Below, piece after piece: positions 7,721 through 14,442 of a DNA stretch of 33,934 nt. The notes beneath the pieces were generated by a model, which worked only from the letters and a program-made list of their open reading frames with translations, did no database searches and had not been told where the DNA came from. The DNA is taken from contig JAISSS010000047.1 in the NCBI GenBank assembly GCA_031272965.1, forward strand, positions 1 to 33,934. Direction: 5' to 3'. A program made the translations under genes and the position numbers. Numbering within the stretch: the stretch's first letter is position 1; each line of letters opens with the position of its first letter. The DNA comes from Bacteroidales bacterium. Its GTDB lineage: Bacteria; Bacteroidota; Bacteroidia; Bacteroidales; Prolixibacteraceae.

Positions 7721-8972
7721 CGAAAAGATGCTACAGGAATTTCGGAATCGGCGGGATGAATTTCACGTCGAGCTCCGAGCGGAGGTTTGGGAGCGGCTCG
7801 AAGCCGAGCTGAGCGCCCTGCCGTCGCGCCGTGTGGTTGTGTTGCGCCGCTTTGCGGTTCTTGCTGCCGCTGCCGCCGTTGTTGCATTGCTGTCCCTGCC
7901 ATTATTTTTCACATCCGACCGTCCTGCTGGCGATGTTGTTCAGGCGCCCCCTGTTCCTGCCGCAGTCGGCCAGCCGGACCTGCCTGCGGAGCCAGCGTCC
8001 GTTGCCGTTGAGCCTGCACCTGTAGCTGTCGCTCAGATGCGTCCGGCGGCAGATGCCCGCAGGCACCCCGCTATTCCCGTTCAGACAGCCTCTCTGCAAC
8101 CGCCCGACAAACAACCGCCCGATGGCGACACCATAACCACGCTCCCCGAAGAGCATCAAGCATCTGAAAACAAGAACACCCGGCAATATGATGGAGATGC
8201 GCGGAATGATGCGCACTCCGCCCCCGCCGGAAAGAAAACAGCAGTGCCGTCTGCCGACGAGCCCTTCCCCAAGCCAACCTTCATCCCGAAGGCCACCCCG
8301 CCGTCCCGCCCATGGACAGTAGCCATGAACGTGGGCAGCAATGGTCTCCGCTCGTCGGCAACAGGTGCAGGTACTGGACAGTATTCCAAGAACACCAATA
8401 CCGCCCCCTCCGAATCGAGCCTGCAGATGTTGCCCAAAGGCGACGGCCCTATCGTCATCACCACTCTGGCGCCTGAAGGCGGCTCTGAGGATACTGAATA
8501 CCGCCACTATTTGCCCCTGTCCATAAAATTTGCCGTCCATAAAGAACTTGGCGACGGCTGGACGCTGGGCAGCGGTATCCTTTATAACTACCTCTATACC
8601 GAAGTACTGCGCCACAACGTGAGCAACGGCACTCAAAAGCTACACTATCTCGGACTGCCGCTATCTATCAGCAGACAGCTGTTTACGGCGGGCAGTTTCG
8701 ACTTCTACGCATCTGCAGGCGGAACCATAGAGTACTGCCTGTCGGCTAAACGACACATCGGACGGAAGGTCAAAGACATCAGCCTTACCCGCTTCCAGCC
8801 ATCCCTGAACCTTACGCCCGGCGTACAGGTAACACTGTTCAACTCGCTGTCCCTGTTCGCAGAGCCGGGACTGAGTTACTACTTTAACATGAACGATGCC
8901 CTCGAAACGTTCTATACCCGTCGGGCAGCCACGTTCAATCTGCAAACAGGAATACGTTACACCTTCAATTAG
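7713..8972 (+). CDS. Inner-membrane-anchored protein with C-terminal outer-membrane beta-barrel, probable sigma regulator
   Basis: The 419-residue protein begins with a charged cytoplasmic segment of about 45 residues. A single membrane helix follows at about 47-67 (FAVLAAAAAVVALLSLPLFF). A long Pro/Ala/Thr-rich low-complexity linker runs to about residue 250. The last 160 or so residues are rich in alternating aromatic strands (YRHYLPLSIKFAVHKELGDG, then GSGILYNYLYTEV) and end in RYTFN, as in outer-membrane beta-barrel domains of the PorT/OmpA-like kind. There is no cleavable signal peptide. In Bacteroidota this type of gene commonly follows an ECF sigma gene. Inference: the cytoplasmic tail holds the sigma factor and the linker crosses the periplasm to a barrel in the outer membrane. 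It is coupled to the sigma gene and sits 6 nt before a possible start of the first serpin. Confidence 0.8.
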   Translation: MDNEKMLQEFRNRRDEFHVELRAEVWERLEAELSALPSRRVVVLRRFAVLAAAAAVVALLSLPLFFTSDRPAGDVVQAPPVPAAVGQPDLPAEPASVAVEPAPVAVAQMRPAADARRHPAIPVQTASLQPPDKQPPDGDTITTLPEEHQASENKNTRQYDGDARNDAHSAPAGKKTAVPSADEPFPKPTFIPKATPPSRPWTVAMNVGSNGLRSSATGAGTGQYSKNTNTAPSESSLQMLPKGDGPIVITTLAPEGGSEDTEYRHYLPLSIKFAVHKELGDGWTLGSGILYNYLYTEVLRHNVSNGTQKLHYLGLPLSISRQLFTAGSFDFYASAGGTIEYCLSAKRHIGRKVKDISLTRFQPSLNLTPGVQVTLFNSLSLFAEPGLSYYFNMNDALETFYTRRAATFNLQTGIRYTFN

Positions 8973-9020
8973 CAGACAATGAAAACAATATTTTACACGT
9001 ATTTGAATTTTAAGACGACA

Positions 9021-10352
9021 ATGAAGACAGGCGTTTGGGCGCTGGCAAGTTTCCTGCTGGGAGCTTGCAGCGCCAACGACGCTGTAATGGATGCCAACGA
9101 CGCTCCATACTTCACCGAACACAGCGATATCTTGCTGGCCGAAAAGCAGGAATTTATCGCCCGCCGCAATAACGCCTTCGCTTTTGGCCTGCTCAATACG
9201 ACCGTCAACAGCGAGCAACCCGACAGGAACGTCCTGCTATCCCCGCTCAGCGCCTCCCTCGCCCTCGGCCTGCTCAATAATGGCGCTACCGGCACAACGG
9301 AAGCGCAGATACGTACCGCTCTCGGCTATAAAGACCTCACCCGCACTGAGCTGAACGACTATTTCAAGGGAATGATTCAGGCGCTCGAACATATCGACCA
9401 AAAGGTAAACCTGAATATCGGAAGCTCAATATGGCTGCAGGAAAGCCCCGAACTGAACACAGCCTTCTCCGAAATAAACACCGCCTGTTATAATGCCGAC
9501 ATCTTCCACGTATGGTTCGGCAGCGAAGAAGCGCTCACTATGATAAACACATGGCTGCAAGAAAAGACTGACGGCGCACTGTCCGATTTCTTCAACAGCG
9601 GCGACTACTATCTGCCTGCCGACACGTATAATGACCCGTATAAAGACCCGTACTTCGACCAGAACAGCTATTACTGGAAAGGAACTCAGATGTGGCTGCT
9701 GCATACCGTCTGCTTCAATGGGGCATGGCAAACGCCTTTCGATGGCGACCGCAGCGGCAATGTCGCTTTTACCAATTCTGACGGGACAACCACGGAGGTC
9801 GTTGCCATGAACGGACGCATGAATGTCAATTTCGTGGCCACCGACGAGCTGGCTATGGTCGAGCTGCCATATTCCAACGGTTCCTTCTCGCTCAACGTGC
9901 TGCTGCCCGACAGGAACACGACATCACAGAAACTTATTGAACAAATGACCGAACCACAGTGGAAAGAACTGGTCGGGAAACTGCAAAAAACTGCGGTGGA
10001 TGTCAGCCTGCCCCGCTTCTCTGTGGAGTATGAGCATGACTTGGACAGCGACATCTCCACGCTGGGCATGAGCAGTATCTTTGACGCGACCACCGCCTCC
10101 TTCGGCGACCTCAGCTCTGCCCGCGGAATCTGCGTGAACAGGATGCGCCAAAAACTGCGCTCAACGGTGAACGAATCGGGAACCAGCGCGGCAACCCTGT
10201 CCGACATCGTAACTAACCCCGGCAACGAGCCTGTGGGTATCACCACAGCCGATAAAGCAGCCGAATTTCGTGTTGACCGCCCGTTCATATATATTATAAA
10301 GGAACAAAGTTCGGGGGTGATTATCTTCACCGGCATCGTAAAAAAACTGTAA
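9021..10352 (+). CDS. Lipoprotein serpin 1 (long reactive loop)
   Basis: This is a serine-protease-inhibitor fold protein of 443 residues. The start at 9021 gives a compact lipoprotein signal (MKTGVWALASFLLGAC, Cys16); an in-frame ATG at 8979 would add 14 residues. The serpin core is clear: NVLLSPLSASLALGLLNNGA, then the RPFIYII and IFTGIVKKL ending. The hinge reads NESGTSAATL at 384-393, so P15 Gly and P14 Thr are kept but P9 is Leu instead of a small residue. The loop to the RPF motif is 33 residues, against 24 for the equivalent stretch of alpha-1-antitrypsin. A Tyr/Asp-rich insertion (near 9600-9670) interrupts the sheet-A region. Inhibitory activity is therefore less certain than for serpin 2. 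It is expected on the cell surface, like miropin of Tannerella. Confidence 0.93.
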   Translation: MKTGVWALASFLLGACSANDAVMDANDAPYFTEHSDILLAEKQEFIARRNNAFAFGLLNTTVNSEQPDRNVLLSPLSASLALGLLNNGATGTTEAQIRTALGYKDLTRTELNDYFKGMIQALEHIDQKVNLNIGSSIWLQESPELNTAFSEINTACYNADIFHVWFGSEEALTMINTWLQEKTDGALSDFFNSGDYYLPADTYNDPYKDPYFDQNSYYWKGTQMWLLHTVCFNGAWQTPFDGDRSGNVAFTNSDGTTTEVVAMNGRMNVNFVATDELAMVELPYSNGSFSLNVLLPDRNTTSQKLIEQMTEPQWKELVGKLQKTAVDVSLPRFSVEYEHDLDSDISTLGMSSIFDATTASFGDLSSARGICVNRMRQKLRSTVNESGTSAATLSDIVTNPGNEPVGITTADKAAEFRVDRPFIYIIKEQSSGVIIFTGIVKKL

Positions 10353-10427
10353 TCAAAATATTACATATACAGAGTTCATCTACAAAACAAGAATTTTTAG
10401 CTTAATCACGATTTTAAATTTTTTACA

Positions 10428-11672
10428 ATGAAAAGAAAAACAACTGTAACACTGTTGCTGGCGGGTCTGATGCTCGCTGCCTGCAACAAGGACGACTCCA
10501 CCACACAGCCGACGCCATCGAAAGAACGCGAAGACATCTCGTTGACGAAAGTCGAACAGACCATTATGGGGCTTAATAACAGCTTCGCACTCAACCTTCT
10601 GCAAAAAGTCGGCGCCGACGATGCCGGAAACATCCTGCTTTCGCCACTCAGTGCCTCCCTCGCGTTGGGAATGCTCAACAACGGCGCGGTGGGTGCCACC
10701 CAGCAGGAAATCCAGGAAGTGCTCGGATATGGCGACATAACCCGCGACGAGCTGAACGCATACTACCATAAGTTAGTCTCGGCTCTGAAAAACCTTGACC
10801 CGAAAGTAACGGTAGGCATTGCCAACTCTATATGGATTAAATATGGCTTCGGCTATAAGCTCGATTTCACAGAGACGAATGCCAATTACTACGACGCGGT
10901 TCTCGACATAGTGGACTTCACAGCCCCCAAAACGGCGTCGATAATCAACGAATGGTGCAGCGACAAGACGGTCGGCAAAATCCCTGAAATTGTTAAGGCT
11001 AACGAGATTGAGGCTGTGCAAATGCTGCTGCTCAATGCTCTTTATTTTAAAGGCACGTGGACAACCGCTTTCGACCCCAAAAACACCTGCGAAGAACCGT
11101 TCTACAATCAGGACAGCAAGGCTACCTCCGTGAAGACGATGCGCAATTCCGAGCTCAGCGCCCGATATATCGCTGTTGCGGGGAAATACTGCATCGCCGA
11201 GCTGCCCTACGGCAACGAGGCCTTTAACATGACCATCGTGTTGCCGGAGGAGGGCGTATCGCTCGACGCGGCGATGGCCAGCCTTACTGCCGACGGCCTG
11301 CACACGCAGTTAAACACCTACATCGGCCATTCAATCATAGACGTGAAACTGCCCCGCTTTGAGGTGAACTATGAATGTACGCTTAACGACTGCCTCCGCG
11401 CCATGGGCATGCGACAGATGTTTACCGACGCGGCCGATTTTTCCGGTATCACCACCGATGAGCCGCTGTGTGTGGGCTTCGTGAAGCAGAAAACCTGGTG
11501 CCTGACCGATGAGGAAGGTACAGAAGCCGCCGCCGTTACCGCCATCGGGATGGTAACAACCGCCATGCCAACCGCCCCTATACAGTTCTACGTCAACCGC
11601 CCGTTCCTGTTCTTCATCACGGAAAAAAGCACTGAAGCAATCCTCTTTGCTGGAAAAATCAGCAGTCTGTAA
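10428..11672 (+). CDS. Lipoprotein serpin 2 (canonical inhibitory hinge)
   Basis: This 414-residue serpin has a lipoprotein signal ending at Cys19 (LMLAAC). Core motifs include NILLSPLSASLALGMLNNGA, LLNALYFKGTW, KLPRFEVNYE and the C-terminal RPFLFFI, then AILFAGKISSL. The hinge DEEGTEAAAVTA at 361-372 is the textbook inhibitory sequence with small residues from P14 to P8. The scissile bond lies in the following IGMVTTAMPTAP stretch. The loop is 3 residues longer than in alpha-1-antitrypsin, so P1 cannot be fixed, but Thr, Ala or Met are the candidates. This points to elastase- or subtilisin-like targets. It lies 75 nt after serpin 1 and is probably the last gene of the sigma operon. Serpins trap host or competitor proteases in a covalent complex. 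Confidence 0.95.
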   Translation: MKRKTTVTLLLAGLMLAACNKDDSTTQPTPSKEREDISLTKVEQTIMGLNNSFALNLLQKVGADDAGNILLSPLSASLALGMLNNGAVGATQQEIQEVLGYGDITRDELNAYYHKLVSALKNLDPKVTVGIANSIWIKYGFGYKLDFTETNANYYDAVLDIVDFTAPKTASIINEWCSDKTVGKIPEIVKANEIEAVQMLLLNALYFKGTWTTAFDPKNTCEEPFYNQDSKATSVKTMRNSELSARYIAVAGKYCIAELPYGNEAFNMTIVLPEEGVSLDAAMASLTADGLHTQLNTYIGHSIIDVKLPRFEVNYECTLNDCLRAMGMRQMFTDAADFSGITTDEPLCVGFVKQKTWCLTDEEGTEAAAVTAIGMVTTAMPTAPIQFYVNRPFLFFITEKSTEAILFAGKISSL

Positions 11673-11756
11673 TTGGAGCAGTCAGCATAACTTGACTGTT
11701 CATCCCGTCACTTTTCAGCACAGTACACTTTTTCTATCGTAAATTTATGCGAACAT

Positions 11757-11782
11757 ACAGGGCCGGAATTTCCCGGCTCTGT
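11757..11782 (+). terminator. Hairpin ending the sigma-serpin operon
   Basis: ACAGGGCCGG pairs with CCGGCTCTGT (10 bp with one G-T pair) around a 6-nt loop and is followed by GTCTTT. It is 85 nt past the serpin 2 stop. The T-run is short, so termination is likely but not certain. Confidence 0.5.
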
Positions 11783-11889
11783 GTCTTTACCCGAGTACAA
11801 CTTACTCTCTCTTTCGGAGAGGGCATGGGCGGGCCGTTTTTTCACCGTTCCTGCATGTCTGAACTATGATTTTAGTATGATTTTTACGA

Positions 11890-12026
11890 TTGCCATGATT
11901 ATTTTTGCCCTGTCCAGCCCTTAGTAGCCAAAGTTGCCATCCAAAGTTTCCCTTATTGCCTTATCAATATGCTGCGAATAAGGGAATAAGGGCGAATGGA
12001 GAAACATTCATAGCTACTAATGGCAA
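11890..12026. repeat. Large imperfect inverted-repeat element
   Basis: Nested complementary blocks appear in the correct order. From outside inwards they are TTGCCAT (11890) with ATGGCAA (12020), TTAGTAGC (11921) with GCTACTAA (12013), GTTTC (11946) with GAAAC (12001), and CCCTTATTGCCTTAT (11950) with ATAAGGGAATAAGGG (11978; 14 of 15 match), around a 13-nt loop. The stretch carries no credible gene. It occupies most of the 415-nt gap after serpin 2. It looks like a MITE-like or structured intergenic repeat, and part of it resembles the sequence at 33764-33795. Confidence 0.5.
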
Positions 12027-12087
12027 GATTGTGAGCCATATTTCGGCCTACTGTTGTTCCGGTCGGGACAAAATGCTGGTAGAGATG

Positions 12088-12161
12088 AGCCGGATATCAG
12101 ATTCGAACTGATGACCCCAAGATTACAAATCATGTGCTCTGGCCAACTGAGCTAATCCGGC
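12088..12161 (-). tRNA. tRNA-Thr (anticodon TGT)
   Basis: On the minus strand: acceptor GCCGGAT/ATCCGGC, D-arm GCTC/GAGC, anticodon loop TTTGTAA (anticodon TGT), T-arm ATCAG-TTCGAAT-CTGAT, discriminator T, no encoded CCA. The anticodon stem CATGA/TCTTG contains one T-T mismatch at its middle pair. The gene begins 2 nt after the SRP RNA and is probably cut from the same transcript. Confidence 0.95.
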
Positions 12162-12163
12162 AA

Positions 12164-12264
12164 GCGGGTAAGCTACCTGCATCGCATCGCTACGACCGCC
12201 TGCACTTGCTGCCTTCCGGCCCTGGGCGGGTTCAGCGGGAGCAGATCGTACAGGACTTACCCGC
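12164..12264 (-). ncRNA. ffs: Small bacterial signal recognition particle RNA (4.5S type)
   Basis: On the minus strand the apical part contains CCAGGGCCGGAAGGCAGCA, the conserved SRP domain IV with its GGAA tetraloop and the asymmetric internal loop that binds Ffh. A 9-bp terminal helix (GCGGGTAAG with CTTACCCGC) closes the molecule at about 101 nt, giving the hairpin form without an Alu domain. It works with Ffh and FtsY to deliver nascent membrane proteins to the translocon. A perfect TAnnTTTG promoter is positioned so that transcription would begin at the first base pairs of the closing helix. The 3' end abuts tRNA-Thr. Confidence 0.93.
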
Positions 12265-12266
12265 CG

Positions 12267-12274
12267 CAAAAGTA
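12267..12274 (-). promoter_or_regulatory. -7 element (TACTTTTG) of SRP RNA and tRNA-Thr
   Basis: Minus-strand TACTTTTG is a perfect TAnnTTTG match ending 2 nt before the SRP RNA closing helix. It is preceded by an A-run and GCAG. The same 17-nt block occurs at 12603-12619 on the plus strand ahead of mraZ. Confidence 0.65.
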
Positions 12275-12284
12275 CTGCTTTTTT

Positions 12285-12564
12285 CGTTCTGCGCCGTCGC
12301 CTTCCCGAATATTATCCTCATTTTTTAAGAAAACGTTATCTCGCTCGGCTATTCGCTGTTTTGGTTATATGTTAACCGAATGTTACCCCGACCGAAAAAA
12401 AATTTTTTGTACCCTTATAGTTCTCAACAATTGTCGGTTAGTTTTTTATTTTATATAAATAATTATAAATCAGCATTTTACAGAATGAGATAAACACTAA
12501 TTGCGTGATTGTCAACATGTTTTGAACAGATTTTCAACCATTTTTGTATTAATCTGTGGGACTA
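12285..12564. other. A/T-rich non-coding stretch between SRP RNA and mraZ control region
   Basis: No gene is seen here. The stretch holds a short perfect inverted repeat (GGTTA at 12363 with TAACC at 12373), an A8T6 run near 12397-12410 and a strongly A/T-rich block near 12440-12475. These could bend DNA upstream of the mraZ promoter. Confidence 0.4.
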
Positions 12565-12590
12565 AAAGTGCCTGAAAGTGGAAAAAAGTG
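12565..12590 (+). promoter_or_regulatory. Three-box MraZ binding site
   Basis: AAAGTG occurs at 12565, 12575 and 12585, exactly 10 nt apart, so all boxes lie on one face of the helix. A degenerate fourth (TGTGGG) sits at 12555. MraZ of Mollicutes and Proteobacteria is known to bind three or more such G-containing repeats at 10-nt spacing just upstream of the dcw operon. The third box lies where a -33 element would sit relative to the -7 at 12613, consistent with autoregulation by MraZ. Confidence 0.75.
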
Positions 12591-12612
12591 ACGGCATATG
12601 AAAAAAAAGCAG

Positions 12613-12620
12613 TACTTTTA
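12613..12620 (+). promoter_or_regulatory. Probable -7 element (TACTTTTA) of the dcw operon
   Basis: TACTTTTA matches TAnnTTTG at all but the last position and lies 23 nt downstream of the MraZ boxes. The 17-nt block leading into it is identical to the SRP RNA promoter on the other strand, which supports its function. The leader to the mraZ ATG would be about 48 nt. Confidence 0.5.
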
Positions 12621-12674
12621 CATCGAATTTAGAAAAAAAGAATTATCGATTGAACATATAAGAAGAATTATTGT

Positions 12675-13169
12675 ATGAAGATATTATGCGGAGATAAGAA
12701 CGCGACTGTTGATGAGAAAGGCAGGGTTGTCCTTCCGGCAGAATTCAGGCAGGCGATGGGCGGTGTTCCCGACGGCATATTGGTCGTTGAGAAGAACCCG
12801 CACCTGACATGTCTGAACCTCTACCCGTCGGAGAGCTGGGAGCCTTATTTCACGGCCATAGACCGTCGTCTCCGCCGCACGGACAGAGACCAGGCGCGTC
12901 TTCGTACAATGTTCTATGCGTCGTTTAAAGAGATAGAGGTACCTGCGACGGGTCGGATAAATTTGCCACCCACTTTTTTGAAGGCGAAGAACATCGACAA
13001 GGAAGTGGTATTTGTAGGTCAGGGGCGGTTTCTTCAGCTGTGGAATGCTGCGGAATATAATGCTCTCATCAACCCCACGGCCGACAATGAGCAGACGTAT
13101 TCGGAGCTGTATCAGGAATTTCTGTCGGATATTGACCCTGACCGCGGAGAAGAGGAGGCGAATCTATGA
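12675..13169 (+). CDS. mraZ: Transcriptional regulator MraZ
   Basis: This is the first gene of the division and cell wall cluster. The 164-residue protein has the two SpoVT/AbrB-like halves of MraZ: DEKGRVVLP at 13-21 and TGRINLPP at 92-99. Each is followed by an (L/F)xxA(K/E)-type strand, including FVGQGRFLQLW. MraZ forms ring-shaped oligomers and controls its own operon. The AAAGTG boxes upstream fit this. Its last codons overlap the rsmH start (ATGA). The C-terminus carries about 20 extra acidic residues, as in many Bacteroidota. Confidence 0.97.
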   Translation: MKILCGDKNATVDEKGRVVLPAEFRQAMGGVPDGILVVEKNPHLTCLNLYPSESWEPYFTAIDRRLRRTDRDQARLRTMFYASFKEIEVPATGRINLPPTFLKAKNIDKEVVFVGQGRFLQLWNAAEYNALINPTADNEQTYSELYQEFLSDIDPDRGEEEANL

Positions 13170-14080
13170 ATCAGCAGCACTATAATGAATATCACACTCC
13201 AGCCCTCCTAAATGAAACTCTTGAAGCGTTACGGGTTATTTCCGACGGGACGTATGTAGATGTCACCCTTGGTGGTGGCGGTCATACGTCCGGCATCCTG
13301 GAGTTACTCGCCAACGGGCGCTTAATAGCGTTCGACCAGGACGCGGACGCCGCACAGAACCTCCCCGACGACGGGCGTGTGGTCTTTGTCAGGCACAATT
13401 TCAAGTTTCTGCGCAATTTTTTGCGCTATCTTGGGGTGTCGGCAGTTGACGGCATACTCGGCGACCTCGGAGTGTCGTCGCATGACTTTGATGTGGCCGA
13501 GCGGGGCTTCTCGTTCCGCTTTGACGCCCCCTTAGACATGCGTATGAATCGGCAGCAGCATTTGACCGCCGCCGATGTCATTAACGGGTATAGCGAAGCC
13601 GACCTGAGCCGCGTTCTCCGCCAATACGGGGAAGTGGAACAGGCCGACCGTCTGGCGCGTCGCCTCGTCGCCGCCCGTAAACGTCAGCCGCTCAGCACCA
13701 GCGCACAACTCCGGGAATGTATCGGCAATCTGCTACCCCCAAACAGGGAAGCCAAGTATCTGGCCAAAGTGTTTCAAGCCCTGCGCATAGAAACCAACGG
13801 CGAACTTGACGCCCTCAAAGAGCTCTTACAGCAGGGCTCACAAGCCCTGAAAACGGGGGGGCGATTCGTCGTAATCACTTACCACAGCCTCGAAGACCGC
13901 CTCGTGAAGAACTTCTTCCGTGCGGGAAACTTTACCGGCATCGTGGAAAAGGATTTCTTCGGGAACATATCCGGCGCTCTCCGCCCCGTCAACAGGAAGG
14001 TTATCACCCCTGCGGAAGGAGAAGTCGCCCGGAACCCGCGAGCTCGTAGCGCTAAACTCCGCATCGCTGAGAAGTTATGA
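13166..14080 (+). CDS. rsmH: 16S rRNA (cytosine-1402 N4)-methyltransferase RsmH
   Basis: The 304-residue protein (formerly MraW) methylates C1402 of 16S rRNA in the ribosomal P site using S-adenosylmethionine. The SAM loop is DVTLGGGGHTSGIL with GGGGH at 36-40. GDLGVSSHDFD begins at 99, and FRFDAPLDMRMN, FQALRIETNGELD and ITYHSLEDRLVKNFF follow. All are family signatures. Both ends overlap their neighbours by 4 nt (ATGA), so translation is coupled with mraZ and ftsL. Confidence 0.97.
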   Translation: MNQQHYNEYHTPALLNETLEALRVISDGTYVDVTLGGGGHTSGILELLANGRLIAFDQDADAAQNLPDDGRVVFVRHNFKFLRNFLRYLGVSAVDGILGDLGVSSHDFDVAERGFSFRFDAPLDMRMNRQQHLTAADVINGYSEADLSRVLRQYGEVEQADRLARRLVAARKRQPLSTSAQLRECIGNLLPPNREAKYLAKVFQALRIETNGELDALKELLQQGSQALKTGGRFVVITYHSLEDRLVKNFFRAGNFTGIVEKDFFGNISGALRPVNRKVITPAEGEVARNPRARSAKLRIAEKL

Positions 14081-14442
14081 ACAGCAATAGCGACATATCG
14101 GAAAAAAGCTCTGCCATTAAACAGTTCTTTGAGGGCAAGGTGTTCTACCGCTGGATTATCCGGCTGTGGCCGTTCATCGTAATGCTACTGCTGATGGCCC
14201 TGTTCATGAACCTCAATCGAGACCATGCCGAAAAGGTCATCCGAAAAATCAGCAGTGTCCGCGATTCTATCAGCGCACTGCATACCCAGTCGGTAGCCAT
14301 CGAATCCGAACTGCTGCAAATGAGCGGCCGCTCTGTCATCATAGACCGCATCAACAGCGAAGGCCTCGACCTGATAGACCCGAAAGAGCCGCCACGTCGC
14401 TTGACAGTGAAAAAATTAACCGAAAATGAGGAGGAACAGTAA
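14077..14442 (+). CDS. ftsL: FtsL-like division protein
   Basis: This 121-residue protein has an N-terminal cytoplasmic tail, one membrane helix at about 27-45 (FIVMLLLMALFM) and a periplasmic coiled-coil-like helix at about 48-90. Sequence similarity to FtsL is low, as usual. Topology, size and its place between rsmH and ftsI support the call. FtsL with a DivIC/FtsB partner and FtsQ activates FtsW-FtsI. No FtsB is seen in the window. The stop overlaps the ftsI start (TAATG). Confidence 0.85.
   Translation: MNSNSDISEKSSAIKQFFEGKVFYRWIIRLWPFIVMLLLMALFMNLNRDHAEKVIRKISSVRDSISALHTQSVAIESELLQMSGRSVIIDRINSEGLDLIDPKEPPRRLTVKKLTENEEEQ

Noticed and set aside
11905-12328. Short plus-strand open frames near tRNA-Thr and SRP RNA
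   Set aside because: They run through the inverted repeat, the tRNA and the SRP RNA, and have no start context or domain.
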